NCBI GenBank assembly: GCA_003640385.1 | Contig: RCAB01000724.1 | Coordinates: 1 to 20,492 of the forward strand | Direction of reading: 5' to 3' | Source of the DNA: Setaria digitata | Lineage: Eukaryota; Nematoda; Chromadorea; Rhabditida; Setariidae | Length of the DNA: 20,492 nt | The notes under the pieces: model-generated | Told to the model about the DNA's origin: nothing | The model's input: only the letters and a program-made list of their open reading frames with translations | The model's database searches: none | Shown: piece after piece, positions 1 to 12,336 of the stretch | Layout: every line of letters begins with the position of its first letter | Position numbering within the stretch: position 1 is the stretch's first letter | Made by a program: the position numbers and the translations under genes

Positions 1-40
<40 letters not shown>
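1..40. repeat. (GT)20 array at the window edge
   Basis: Twenty perfect GT units starting at base 1, followed by CTGT/CTGT variants. It probably continues to the left of the window. Confidence 0.9.
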
Positions 41-42
<2 letters not shown>

Positions 43-1984
43 CTGTCTGTCTGTACATGCATATCTGTACGAGGAAAATGAGAAAAAAAAAAAAAAGTAA
101 GAGAAGTGAAGGGTGAAACTTTTTGCTGATATATAGCTTGAAATTTCAATAAAAATTTTTAATGAATAGATACATAAACGCTTACAATGTGATCTTTGAT
201 CAGCAAGTTTGTTTTTCACTCAATAAATTAATGAAATTGTATGGGAAAAGTAGTAATAATAGCGTTATAATGTTAGTTACTTAAATTAATGCTTCCAACT
301 TTAGTGAAAAATGATTTTTATTTTTCCCTACTTGTTCCTTTTATTTGTATACAACAATAACAATAACAAGTGGGGAAAACAAACAAACAACACTACAGTA
401 ACAAAACAATAATTTTTAACCAATTAATTGAAGCGTAAAGTTGATAAACACTTTTATCATATGTTTTTATAATCTGAAAGAAAAAAAAAAAAAGAAAAAT
501 GAAACTAAAAATAAAATTTTTTTTTTTTTTTTTTTTTGCAAGTAACTAATCATTATGATTATTATAGCTTGCCCTGATCATCTCAATTCATTAAAAATAA
601 ATTCAATTCTCATATTCTTCAAGTTTTTAAATTAATTAATAAATAATATCGAGATCTTTATAGCTATTAATTAATATATATGATTAGTGTCAAAATTCCT
701 ACTCGAAAAAAAAAAGGGATTATTTTTTTTAAAAATTTTTTCTTTACAGTTATTAATGAGTTTTAAAGTGTTTTGTTTTTATTCAGAAAAAAAAAAAAAG
801 TAATTGATGAATAATGATGTTAATTTTTTTTTTTTTTAATAAATCGTTAACGTTGGTGTTTTTCTTTTTTTATTGTCAGTTGACAGATAAGTAATTAAGG
901 TTTAGTTTCTTTTTTTCTCTCTCTCTCTCTCCTTTATTCAAATTATAACAAGTATTGACAGGTGTGCTTCATTTAATTTTTCAATGCAGCAGGGCAAACA
1001 AAGACAATTCTTTGTTTTTTTTTTTTTTTTCCGTCAAAATTTCATTAACACTGACTGAAATTTCATTCCGATTAATCGACATTTCATTTTATTCAAACAA
1101 CTAAACAGTTTGCAAAAAAAAAAAAAAAAAAGAAAAATAAAAAAAAAAAGAAAAACTTTTCGAGAATTTTCATTCGAAACATCAACTTACACATTCAAAT
1201 CTTCAACACAAAACCAGAAAAATGTATATTTTATCCTCCAAGAAAGAAGAAAAAAAAAAAAAAAAATGAAAAAGAAATGAGAAGTGAAAAAAAAAAAAAA
1301 AAAACACTAATCGCATTAACGTTTAATAGCATTTAAGATTTCCGGTAAAACAAATCCCTTCACATTTTCCGGTCTCAGAATTCACAGGAGCCAAAAATTC
1401 TTCCATACAAAATAATAACTTCATCCTGTACTATTTGTCTTCCTCTATTTGCCAAAGATGGTGGATGTTGACATGGTAGCTCATGTTGAAATTATTTTAC
1501 ATAATTATCTAGCCATTCTCGAAAATGAATATTTAATTTAAATAAATAATTACCGCAAAGACGACCAGTTGATTGCTATCATTTTGATTTAATTCCAATT
1601 AATTCACTTGCATCAAAACAACTGACCATCCATTTATAAAAACAAAAAAAAAAAAAAATTCCATTTGTTTCTTTTTTTTTTTTTTTTTTTTTAAAGTATA
1701 TACATATATTTTCAGAAATGGTAATTTCTCATAATTAGGGATAAAAATATAAAGGTGATTTTTATGCATAGTAAATAATAATAGGGCAAATATATAGTGT
1801 TAACGAATTTGTCAATCAAATAAATGTATGCATGTTTGATACAAACTATCATAATTTGTCTTCGCATTTGAAAGTCATCAATTTGATATTTAACGTCAAA
1901 CTAATCAAAATTAAGACTTTTACAACTGACACTTTTCTAGACCCATTCATTAGCTGAAATAGATATATGCTCCATTCTCATTTG
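41..1984. other. AT-rich non-coding stretch
   Basis: Poly-A and poly-T runs are dense, for example 513-537 and T21 at 1672-1692, and a CT array lies at 916-931. The only item of interest is a 27-codon ATG frame at 1458-1541 (MVDVDMVAHVEIILHNYLAI...). It has more balanced residue use than the homopolymer frames but no other support. Confidence 0.55.
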
Positions 1985-2760
1985 TATATATATATATATA
2001 TATATATATTGTTCTGTTAGTATTATCATTGTTATTAGTTATTGTTTATTATTGCTATATATATATAATGATTATATATATATATATGTCATGCAATGAA
2101 GCATTTTTATATGATCATAATTAATTGATTAATGATCATTTTAAAACTCTCCACTTTGTCCTTTGTCCGGGAATCATTCGGAATAAAAATAAAAAAAAAT
2201 GAAAAACCGATTATGTAGGAGAAAATCTTTCAATTTTTTCTATTATTTGATTATAATAATAGTTTAGCAATAAATTACTATTAGCATTATCATTGTTTAT
2301 CAGTTATTATTACTACATTATTATTGCTATTAATTGTTACTGAGATTTACTGTTCTTAATCGTTGTTGCTGATAATTGTTGCTAATTGACTGGTGCTAGT
2401 TGTTCTTATTGATTGTTATTAACTCTTGTTATTATTATCAAGAGTTATCATTGATTTTCATTGATATGATTGGATATTAATGTTGTTGTTGTTTTATGAT
2501 CTTTTTGCTTATAGATTTGATGCTGATATTATATAATAACACCGTAAAAAAAGAAAAATTATTTATTTATTATTGGAAAAAAAAAATAATAATAATAATA
2601 ATTCTTTTAGAATAATGTTGGCTCACTCTAATCCTTTATTTAATGGTTAGAAATGATAATCGAAATTCGTTATTATTTTATATTTCTGATTATTGTTAAT
2701 TTCAATCGCTATTATCATAATTTTTGCCGAATAATATTATTACATTCATAATCATTAATT
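1985..2760. repeat. TA array and decayed ATT/GTT triplet tract
   Basis: A (TA)n array at 1985-2009 and further TA blocks to about 2088 are followed, from about 2220 to 2510, by TTATT, TTGTT, GCTATTA and GTTGTTG words. A perfect AAT array lies at 2586-2602. The sequence looks like old triplet repeats. No gene. Confidence 0.6.
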
Positions 2761-5334
2761 TTGTTTGACGCCACATTACAGTACTTAGTATTAACATCCT
2801 TTCAATTATTTTTGATTTTTTGAACACTTTTATACTGCCCTATGATTTGATGATCAGTAAGTGATATGTTAGAAAAGTTATTTGTAATTAAAGATCGAAT
2901 TATACTTTAATAACTAGTGGAGGAGTTCAATTTTTTTTTTTTTTCAATTAATTAATAGATAATACAAGAATTAATGATGCTGCTTAAAATTTGCAATTTT
3001 ATTCATGATATTGTTTTTGCTTGAGAGATGTTTCAGATAATAAGGTTAAAAGGCCAAATTATCTTATTGGGAATTAATTAGTAGACCAAAAATAAAAATG
3101 AAAAATTAATAAAAACGAATAGAATGATTTGCCTCCTATCATTATCACCAGTAATTGGGATTTCAGGATCTCCAATTATTAGTTACTATTAATGAATTAG
3201 TTACTATTACTATTAGTGAAGGTAAATAAATATATGTTTACTCTTATTGCTCTACAGGTACATCATTTCCTATTAATGATAAATTTCTCCTTATTTTATA
3301 GTTATTGTTTTAGCAATAGAAGGCAATATTTTTATATCGAACATTTTATTTATTCTTTCATGTATTAATAGCCCATGTTAAATCTTTCAGTAGCAGCATT
3401 TTTAATAATGCATGAATGTAGTTTGTATATACTTTATTAATTACTACTACTACTTCTACAACTACCATTATTACCAAAGTTGTCATCAGTTAATGATGCC
3501 AGTGACCCAGTTCTTGACATTTTACGAACGTCCATCCTTTTCGTTTTACAATTTACAAATTTTCTTTTATCAAATTATTATCATTTCTTAACTTTCTTCT
3601 TTTCACTTCCTTGAAATAGCAATTAAATTTACTTCTATTGCTATTGCTAATGATATTATACTAAATTATTTGGCTTAATTGCAACACTATAATTGGCAAA
3701 CGCATTTTTGCATTTCTTGATTTTTATTTTATTTCATTATTTTACACTGTTTTAAAATTTGATGAAATTTAATCATTTTGCTAAATTGGTTTAATACGAA
3801 AATGAAATGCATAATATAACAAAAGTGATAAAAAAATAGGATTAAATAAATTAAGAAGCTAGCAGGCAAATTAATGATTAAAATTTTTTCCATTATTATG
3901 TGGAAGTTTTTTTAGCGAATTAATTAATTTTTCCTACCATTAGTGATAGTGAGCAGAATTAGTAAAACCTAAATTCGTATAATTGCCTTTACTATATTTA
4001 AATTTATGAAATGAATGGTATGCATAAAAAGTGACCGACTAAAGTTTGTTCGTTTAAATTTTTTTCTCTTTTTTTTTCTTTATTTCGTAATAAAAAAAAA
4101 AAAAAGTCATATAATGAAAAAAAAAAAAATCATTACTAACGGGAAATCAAAATAATAAATGAAATTGATTTAGTGACATGAATAATTGAACTTCATACAT
4201 CATTCCAAGTAGTGTGCTTCCTTCTTGCACACAAATATTTGTCAAATTAATTAATTAGACTTTGAAACCAACTAATCAAAATAGTAGCATAGATTTTCAG
4301 ATTTACCACGATAATAAAATTTTAAAATTCAACTTGAAACTGTTTTTTCGTTTTTTTTTTTTCCTGAAACATTATCATATCCTGTAAAATTCCTCCTAAT
4401 ACAATTTTTACAATTAGATATAAATCTTTTAATTTCAATTTCAACATAACGACTGAAATATAACAATTAGATTTCACAATTCAGAAGTCGTAAATATTAT
4501 TGACATTTCAAATAGGAAAAGTTGAAGTAAAAAAAAGAAAAAAATAAGAAAGAAAAAATTACAGTAAGATGTTGAAATGTTAATGGAGCAATGCTTTTCA
4601 TTCATTTTTCTTTTTCCTCAAAATTATTAATTTTTCCTCTCAAATTGTACAATCACTAATGTTAGTTAGCATAAATCCATTTCACAATTCAATTTTTTCG
4701 TTTTCTTTTCTTTTTTTTTTTTAATTGAGCAATATTAAAAAAGGAAAAAAAAAATTCAGTTCCTTATATTACATAATTTTCCCATAAGCACTTAAAAACT
4801 ATCAGTATGGTTCAGTTTTTATTGATTAAGTTACGTTCAATTGAAATAATAAATAATTTTTTTTCACTTATTCATTTTCGTTTTTTCAAAAAAAAAAAAA
4901 AAATTAAAACATTCTTTTTTTTTTTTCCATTTCTTATTAGGCGTCTAAATTTTTCTCAGATAAATTATGAATTTTTATCGTTTGTGATTTCTCATGATAA
5001 ATTTTTGTTTGTTTGTTTTTTTTTTTACTTTTAATTTAAATGATAAAAACTTATTCATTTCAAATTCCAAATTTGTACTGAATATTTGTTGAATTTAAAA
5101 ATTTAAAAATATCTTATTATGAATAGTTCTGTATCTGTTCTTTGATTATTTCATTGAATTTTATAACATTTTGTTGTATAGATATTTAAGAGACAAGTAA
5201 AACTTTATACTTACTATTTGAGAGAAATCGAGAATTCTCGAAAAATGTTTGCGTTCATTTTTTTTTTTTTTTGCATCAACAACTAACCTGTTTTTATTCA
5301 CTTGTATTTGGACGTTTTTGAGAAATATATCTAA

Positions 5335-5338
<4 letters not shown>
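2761..5338. other. AT-rich non-coding stretch
   Basis: Unique AT-rich DNA with moderate homopolymers and words such as TTACTATTA (3180-3220) and ACTACTACTAC (about 3442-3453). CTACAG|GTACAT at 3256/3257 is a weak joined acceptor/donor. The two short frames at 4807-5034 (+) and 5161-5382 (-) are Phe/Lys- or Tyr/Ile-repeat products. No gene. Confidence 0.6.
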
Positions 5339-5381
<43 letters not shown>

Positions 5382-5531
5382 TGCTTGTATTTAAGTAATC
5401 AATTTTTNAGAAAGTATATATTGTATACTAATATATATAAATATATATATTAGTATACAATATATACTTTTTTTTTTCACATATATATATATATATATAT
5501 ATATATGCTTGTATTTAAGTAATCAATTTTT
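5339..5531. repeat. Direct repeat flanking the palindrome
   Basis: An (AT)n array followed by 25 identical nt (GCTTGTATTTAAGTAATCAA then T5) occurs at 5339-5407 and again at 5481-5531, with an offset of 124 bp. The palindrome and the N lie exactly between the copies. The (AT)n part is 40 nt in copy 1 and 26 nt in copy 2. Confidence 0.8.
5411..5470. repeat. Near-perfect palindrome, 29-bp arms, 2-nt loop
   Basis: Positions 5411-5439 and 5442-5470 are exact reverse complements, with AA between them. Arms contain AAAGTATATATTGTATACTA followed by alternating TA. An N lies at 5408, three bases outside the left arm. This could be a small inverted-repeat element or a fold-back/assembly artefact. Confidence 0.8.
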
Positions 5532-6379
5532 GTCGTTTCCACATCGACATCGGTTTGAAATTCCATTTCCAAAATTCCACAAATTTTCAAAATTGAAATG
5601 AACATTATCGGATTTTTACACGTGTTAGGAAAAAAGTACTTTAATGTTTTAACTAATTTGTATCCAAATGCTAGATGGAGCAATATATACTTTATTTTTT
5701 TCACTAATTTTTTTTTCTTCTCATTTGCATATAACTTAAAATTGAGAGAAAAAAAAACAACTAATTTTGCTTTCTCGATATGCGATATGTGTAAACTGTA
5801 TTGTGTTATAAGGGATACCAACTGAGATAAGCTTTGATAAGCATAGAATAAAAGAATTGATAGTTAACTGATAAAATATGATCATATCTCTGTTTTGTCT
5901 TCTTTTTTTTTCCTGCGGATCTTCTCACTCATTAGAAATTATTCTCCTTCTTTTTTTTTTTTTTTTTTTTTTCCATTTAACAAAATGATTTTTAGTATTA
6001 GTATGTATGGATGAAATGAGGAAATATCCATATATATTTATAAAAAAAGCAAATCTATGAATAGAATTGATTCATTACCTTTTCAAAAATCATATATTAT
6101 TGAAAATGGCAAGTGTATAAGCTACTACTATCCGAAGATCGTTTCAACATTTCTTAGAATAAAACTTTTTTTTCCCCTTTGAAATGTTAAATTTCACGAA
6201 ATTTTCCTGTTTCCAACTTTGTTCCTCTCTATAAATTTCCCGTTTTTCAGGGATTTTTCTTTAGATTAAAAGTAGCTTTTTCCTCCCTTTTATAACATAT
6301 TTACCAAAGCAATTTTCTTTTCTCTCCATTTTCTGATATTTTTGATAAAATTTTTTGCTCGATTAGAAAGAAAGGTGCA
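5532..6379. other. AT-rich non-coding stretch
   Basis: Includes a T22 run at 5951-5972. Positions 5681-5704 repeat the sequence just right of the palindrome (CAATATATACTTT, T-run, CAC). Open frames on both strands at 5477-5825 overlap each other and are rich in Lys, Phe and Tyr, so I call none. Confidence 0.55.
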
Positions 6380-7199
6380 AAACATATATATACATATATA
6401 TGTATATATGTGATTGCTATAATTAACAATAATAATGATGATTGCTGTATATATATAGATATGTTGTTGTTATCGTTATCAACAACAATGATGAGTATTA
6501 AAATTTAATTACAGTTGTTGAGAGATTTTTGGTTTCCCAGAAAACTTGTTTAGTACCATTGCATTGCTTTTTCTTTTCCTGCAAATTATTTGTTTATAAA
6601 CTCCTCAGTAATTGTAATTGTGTAAAAATTTTACAAAAAAAAAAAATTTTTAAATTTAACATTTATGTCAGATTTCTCCACTATCTACTGTTTGTTTCGG
6701 AAACAATTTAGCAATAATTTTCCAAATAATAATAATTTGGAAAAATTCCAATCTAATCAAACTTAAGTCAAATAATAATTTGATTTTAATTCATCAAGAA
6801 AAAAAAAAAGTTTTTCATTTTTAGATCATAGTGAGGTGACGCGAAAAATTTAAAATTTTCAGTTAACCAATAGTTTATACATATCGAGTATTCATTCCAA
6901 TTATTTACATACATATACATATATTATTTATCTATACCGGATATATATATATATTAAGTATACTTATCGATCTAATATAGATTTTAATCTTATATACATA
7001 TATATTTTTATTTTATATATATATGTACATTTCTGATAACAGATTCTTATTTATTATCTATATATTATATTATATATTATTATTATATATATATAATATA
7101 TTATATATATATATATATATATTATCTATAAACATTCATTCTGATTAATTAAATATCATTTATTTATACCATTAATTGTATATATATGTCAGATATATA
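6380..7199. repeat. TA-rich region with palindromes
   Basis: Alternating TA dominates, notably 6940-6960, 7010-7025 and 7060-7130. A perfect 24-bp palindrome built on TACATATATATGTA lies at 6386-6409. The interspersed sequence includes poly-A and AATAAT words. The open frame at 6529-6711 has no support as a gene. Confidence 0.6.
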
Positions 7200-7856
7200 G
7201 ATTGGCTTGTTGTTATTCTAAGATATATACTTAAGCTTAGTCTGGTCACTCATTAATTTTATTTTGAGCTTTTAGGAAACGTTATTCCTGAAATGACCTC
7301 TTTTAATGATTTTATTTCTATCACTCGTCCAATCTTCTTCTCCGTTCATCAATCCCACCTTCTATTCGGTAAACTTTATGCAATTTGCCATGCTTTTTCT
7401 TCCTGGCATATTCGCTAATTAATAATCCTTTAAATTAAAAAGCCTTTTTATGATTCTTATTTATAGAGGGAGAAAGAATATTTTAGTTGCTTAGTTGGAT
7501 GGTGCAGGTCGATATGCGCTTCCTTATTGCTTACTATGTAAATGTGTGTGTGTGTGTGTACTTGTTTACTAAATTTCTTCATTTATTTATTCATTATAAA
7601 TTTTCGTTAATTTAGTCGTGGAAGGAGAAAAATTTTTGTTAATTGCTAATAATAGTTGGTTAATATTGCTTATTTTCCGATTAAATTTTCAAATAAAAAT
7701 TGAACAAATTGATCAATTTTTATAATAACTGTTAAAAGTATCAGAGTATTATTGTAAACATCTAATTTTGATAATAATAAAAAATCAGTTGTTAATTAAA
7801 ATAGAAATGATAATAATGGATAGTTTTCATCATCTTCATCTCCTTCTTCATCTTCA
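7200..7856. other. AT-rich non-coding stretch
   Basis: Unique AT-rich sequence with a (TG)n array at 7543-7559 and a pyrimidine-rich CATCTTCATCTCCTTCTTC patch just before the island. No gene. Confidence 0.55.
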
Positions 7857-7939
7857 TAGGCCATAGTGGCCTAGATAATCACTGAAATGAATATTATTTC
7901 AGTTCTTACAAGATCCTGATCCATGATACATGTGTGCTT

Positions 7940-7961
7940 CCCTCCCCCCCCCCTCCTCCCC
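7940..7961 (-). other. G-run cluster on the minus strand (G-quadruplex candidate)
   Basis: The plus strand reads C3-T-C10-T-CC-T-C4, so the minus strand carries G4, G10 and G3 runs with one- to four-base spacers. This satisfies a relaxed quadruplex pattern. It is the only G-run cluster besides the C15 run at 17671-17685. Confidence 0.4.
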
Positions 7962-8048
7962 GTCTCTCCGCGGTCTCTCCCCGGCATTGTGTAATAGCGA
8001 TAGGATGATGTGAAAGAAATGGACGGAAGAGATTGCTGAACTTGTTGA

Positions 8049-8291
8049 ATCTTCTACTTCAATCAGTTGATACGTCGATGCGTTTCCTGGTATGACAATC
8101 CAGTCGCGATCGATCAACCGATCGATCCTACTAAGGATAAAACCCGACTAGAACTTCCACTCCTCGATCCCGAATCAGGTCATCTCATGCCTATCTTCTA
8201 TTTCACCTCTTCGTTGGCTTTCCATTCTCGTTCAATCTATCCTGTTCGAATCACTCCAAACAGGATATGTACTCTGTGTACGACTTGACCG
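8049..8291 (+). other. Possible exon: 80-codon open frame ending at a consensus donor
   Basis: A frame is open from just after a TGA at 8046 to a TGA at 8286-8288. The consensus donor CCG|GTAAGT follows three bases later at 8291/8292. Upstream acceptor-like sites are TTCTTCATCTTCATAG (7859) and TTATTTCAG (7902). The frame has no good ATG near its left end; TTG at 8067 is not an expected eukaryotic start. Its peptide includes DPTKDKTRLELPLLDPESGH, then a mixed hydrophobic stretch with two late Cys. I recognise no family. Because the stop precedes the donor, a non-coding 5' exon ending at 8291 is as likely as a coding one. The minus-strand frame at 7899-8117 is a competing possibility. Confidence 0.2.
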
Positions 8292-8330
8292 GTAAGTTCT
8301 AGCGAAAACCGATGAGCGTGCCTTATCCTA

Positions 8331-9889
8331 TCCTGATATATGTTAAATAATGAAGTGTTCATTTTGTGGAAAATAGCTAAAAAGAGTATGATGAGTGATT
8401 TTTTGAAGTCAAGAAGAAAAAAAAAAAAAAAAGAAGTGAGAAGTCGCGGGAGTACCAAGATATCGAGAATGGGTGAGGGATTTCATCGCATATTATATCA
8501 TATCATTCTCGTTACGATAATGATAATGTCAGACAATATGATAAGAGGTTTAATTAATACTTCTAGCATGATTATTTTTATCACAGGTCCTAATCACCTC
8601 TTCTACAGCAGTAACTATTTTTCACTTTATTTAAAATGTGGAACGATAGGCAAATTTTTATTAAACATATAACAGATGGCGAGGATGTCTTCTTTAAAAA
8701 AAAAAAAATAAAAGAAAAAAAAAATTAAACATTTTAAAATATGTGAGAGATTTATCAAATTCGATTGATGTATATTATTACAGTTGAAGAAATTATCATC
8801 TTAAGAGAGTAATAATGCTTGCTATTTTTTTTTTTTTTTTTTCTTATTTAAGAACTGCGCTTTTTTTTTTTCAATATTCATTTGAAAAGTATTTCGTCAA
8901 ATTTTCATCGAAACTACGGTCATTAAAATTTTAATTTGATAATTTTTTCCCCATTTAATATTTTCATTAATCTGTCATAATTGATAGCAGAAAAAAAAGC
9001 ATTTCGAAATTTCAAGAAGTCAGAAACTAGTCAGGCGAACGCTAACTGTAAATTTTTTTCTTTTATTTTAATTCGGTTTAGGTTAATTTCTTTAGCCTCA
9101 TAATTTTCTTCCCGTTTGTCGAATTTCACGAAATTGTGAAGCATTTTTTTTTTCCATTTCTTGTTTTTTTTTTTTTTTTTTTTTTATCTTGATAAACTTC
9201 AAAATTTTGTCATATTTTATTTTATTTTTTTTTTTTTTTGGAATTCGCTCGAGTTGTTTTTATTATTGAAATTTCCAGAAATGCCTTTAACATAAAAATT
9301 TTTCACAAAAAATTACATTATTCATCATCTGAAATGGAAAATAAATTATGTTTCATTAATTATTAATCATTAGTTATAAGCTTCCGTATCAAAAATTTTG
9401 ATATTTGATGAATTTCAGCAAAAAAAAAAAAAAATATTTATTCCAGATACTTCATATTGAATAAAACATTTTCACGATTCGATACAAAAAAAAAAAAAAA
9501 AAAGAGAAAAATCTTATTTAGTTTCGTATATCTATAAATTCAAATATCTCACCATTCCTATTTCAAATATATCTCAAGAAATTGTTATTTTGTTAAAATT
9601 AAAAATATAGCAAGAAAAAAAATGACGAAGATTGACGACGATCTTTTAGAAAAAAAGATACGACAATAATGAATTTGAATTAATTTTTCTTTGCTATTTC
9701 GATTATTTCATTTCACTGCTCTATTACTTCGTTACAAATTATTAATTATTAATCCAACTGCTTACTATATCCTGTCCTCTTCTAGTGGCAGCAGCACCAT
9801 GTAATGTTTGCTATGCATAAGAAGTTAAAGCAATCGAAAGTGCGAAAGAGTTGAGAACTAGCCAGTTGCTTACTTAAATTATTTGCAAA
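8331..9889. other. AT-rich non-coding stretch
   Basis: Homopolymers dominate, including T22 at 9164-9185. A slightly richer patch at 9770-9870 (TGGCAGCAGCACCATG) has no open frame of useful length. The open frame at 8340-8672 crosses a poly-A tract and shows no domain. No gene called. Confidence 0.6.
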
Positions 9890-10260
9890 TTTTATATATT
9901 CGCTGACAGAGAATGAATATCTTTCCATTATAATTATGATTTATTATTATTATTATTGTTGTTAATATTTATTATTATTATTATTATATTAATATTAGGT
10001 ATTATTGATGCTATTGTTATAATTTTTTTTCTTATTAATCATTATTACAACTAATGTCGTTAATTGATCATCAGTTGTTATTAACCTACTATTATTAGTT
10101 ATTAGTTTTTACCAATTATCAATCATTTTTGATTATTTATTACCAGTAAATAATTATCGTTATTCATCAAATATTAATAATTATTAATATTCCTATTATC
10201 ATTATTGTTCATCAACATTATTATCATTGATTAATATTATGATTTTTGTAATGCTGTACT
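9890..10260. repeat. Decayed TTA/ATT triplet tract
   Basis: Perfect TTA blocks at about 9941-9957 and 9969-9988 pass into about 270 nt of TTATT, TTAAT, CATTATT and GTTATT words. It is the same class of tract as 2200-2470 and, on the other strand, 13570-14025. Confidence 0.7.
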
Positions 10261-11563
10261 GCCGAATATAGAAAAAAATATCATCGCATATTTGCTTGTT
10301 TACTTTTCAAATATGTTAGAACTTTTACTGGAATTTTTGTTCATTTCTTTCATCGATAATAAAAAAAAGAAAAAAAAACGGGTTTTGTTGTTTTATTTTT
10401 ATTATTATTGTTATTGAACATAAATTTTGAAATTTATCGGCTAGTTAATATTTTCGAATCTTTTCTTTGTTTATTGTACTTCGAATCTATTTCATTATCG
10501 CTATTTTTATTTGCCGTTTTATTATCAATTTCATATTTTTTGTTTTTTTTGTGTTTTTTTTTTAAATGTTAAATTAGGTGTGCGATTTTTTGGTAGTTTT
10601 AAATAATTAAGTTTAATTAACTTTAACTACTAGTGTACGTGGATGCAAATAGGATATATAATTATTTCTTTGATATAGCCATGAAGGAAATAGCCTATTG
10701 TTTTGTGTTTGTTTGTTTGTTTGTTTTGTTTTGTTTTTTTTTTTTTTTTTTTTTTTCAATTTTGCAACTAAAAATAATACAAAATTTGCTCAGCTTTTGC
10801 AAATTTTACCGAATAACGAATGAAAATAAGAAGAGAACCAAATGATGTACTTTCTTTTTCTTATGTTTTTGATTTTTTTTTTTCAAGATTTTCCTCATTT
10901 TTTCTTTCTTTTTTTTTTAATGACTTTTGGAAAAAATGCGTTTTCATTTTACCAATCAATCAATAAAAGATATTCATATTGATTATTTTCAATTTGAATT
11001 AAAATTTAATCCATCATTATCCGTGGCAATGACTGACTGACTACACATCATTTGCCGTATATTTAAAGAAAAAAAAAAAAAACAAGAAAAAAAAGAGAGG
11101 ACAAAACTTTTAAGAAATAAATATAATTGTAACAATTATTTATATTTAAATACAAGTGACGATAATAAAATATCATTTGAAAATTGCCGTAATTAATTAC
11201 ATGTTTTTTTTTTTTTTTTGCAAAATAGATCATTATCAATAAGAAATTTTCATATTTTAGTTATATTGATTGAATTCATTTCATTTCAATTAGATAAATT
11301 AAATTAAAAAAATGATGAAGAAAGAGAAAAAAAAAAGAGGAGATTTTCGAAACATACCTTATGCATATTTCATAATTAACCATAAAATGAGATAATTCAT
11401 AGTTATGGTAATTTCTAATTTTCTTTTTTTTTTGCTACCGTTCAACAGCAACACTCTCTTTCATTCAATTATTATCTATGCTCCTCTGTGTGATAATTTT
11501 CAAATTCGATTCTAAATTTGTATGACTGTGTAAAAATATTTGAGTTTGATGAAAATAAGACTG

Positions 11564-11565
<2 letters not shown>
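10261..11565. other. AT-rich non-coding stretch with homopolymers
   Basis: Poly-T and poly-A runs, for example around 10737-10756 and 11205-11219, in low-complexity sequence. A GTTT array lies at about 10708-10726. The only open frames are Phe-rich translations of poly-T. No gene. Confidence 0.6.
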
Positions 11566-11612
<47 letters not shown>

Positions 11613-11639
11613 GTTGGTTGGTTGGTTGGTTAGTTGGTT
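11566..11639. repeat. Compound (AGT)n(GGTT)n microsatellite
   Basis: About 15 AGT units (11566-11612) run straight into about six GGTT units (11613-11639, one variant). Both strands' triplets and the tetranucleotide join without a spacer. Confidence 0.9.
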
Positions 11640-12251
11640 TTAAAGGATTAAATACAACTGATCATACATCAGTCGGCAGGATATGATGCAAGTAGCAATC
11701 CGTAAACATTTTCTTGCTATTTTCATTCATTTCATTCTTCTTTCTCCTCATACACTTTCTTCTCATTCGTCAAATTTTCATCGAATATGAAAAGTTATAT
11801 ATACTAGAAAATTTTATCAAAAAAAAAAAAGTGATTATATATTAGCAATAGCTGTTCCAATAATAATGCTAGCTAATATTTGAACAGTAATTTATATGTA
11901 TATAGATTTTTTATATGTAGCTATTTATTCTGATTAGAGCCAATAATTATTGTTCAATAATGTAGCAGCTATTAATGATCAACTAATTAATTTTGATTAA
12001 GTAATATAACTGTTAATTATGCTAGTAATTGTTTGCCTATTGCTAGATATCACTAAATCAATCATAGAGCTGCTAATTGTGCTCAACTATTAATTCAGAT
12101 CAGTAATATAGCTAATAATTATCCAGCTAGATATAAATGTTCAGTAACAGAGATGTTATTGTGCTAGTAACAGTAGTTACTTGAATAATGCTAGATACTA
12201 AATACTCAAATAATATATAGATGCTATTGTACTACTGGATATATGAAATAC
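11640..12251. other. Non-coding stretch with many CTAG/GCTA/TAAT words
   Basis: From about 11860 to 12240 the words GCTAGTAAT, GCTAATAAT, CTAGATA and TAATTA recur at irregular spacing. It looks like a heavily decayed triplet repeat related to the AGT/TAG arrays on either side. No gene. Confidence 0.5.
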
Positions 12252-12310
<59 letters not shown>

Positions 12311-12336
12311 AATAGTAGTAGTAGTAGTAGTAGTAG
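12252..12336. repeat. (TAG)n array, two blocks
   Basis: 59 nt of perfect TAG (12252-12310), then an AA interruption that shifts phase, then about eight more TAG units (12313-12336). The poly-Val frame over it is an artefact. Confidence 0.9.

Larger units (their letters stand above)
7857..8330. promoter_or_regulatory. GC/CpG-richer island, candidate promoter or first exon
   Basis: The island stands out sharply from its AT-rich surroundings. In order it holds inverted repeat TAGGCCA-TAG-TGGCCTA (7857-7873); inverted repeat ACTGAAAT-7 nt-ATTTCAGT (7881-7903); a C-rich tract (7940-7961); CCGCGG (7968-7973); two CGATCGATC copies (8107-8115, 8119-8127); and a TATCCTGTT/AACAGGATA hairpin (8238-8267). 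CpG dinucleotides are frequent. Such an island may be a promoter, an untranslated exon, or a decayed gene piece. Confidence 0.35.

Noticed and set aside
7899..8117. Minus-strand 72-codon frame in the GC island
   Set aside because: It ends in the C-rich tract as Gly/Arg-rich sequence, shows no family features, and competes with the plus-strand donor evidence. It is kept only as an alternative.
8243..8253. GTTCGAATCAC resembling a tRNA T-arm box
   Set aside because: No acceptor stem, D-arm or anticodon arm can be drawn around it. It forms part of a different 9-bp hairpin.
8547..8556. GGTTTAATTA, matching the first ten bases of the nematode SL1 leader
   Set aside because: The following bases do not match the rest of the leader and there is no donor at the expected point, so this is chance.
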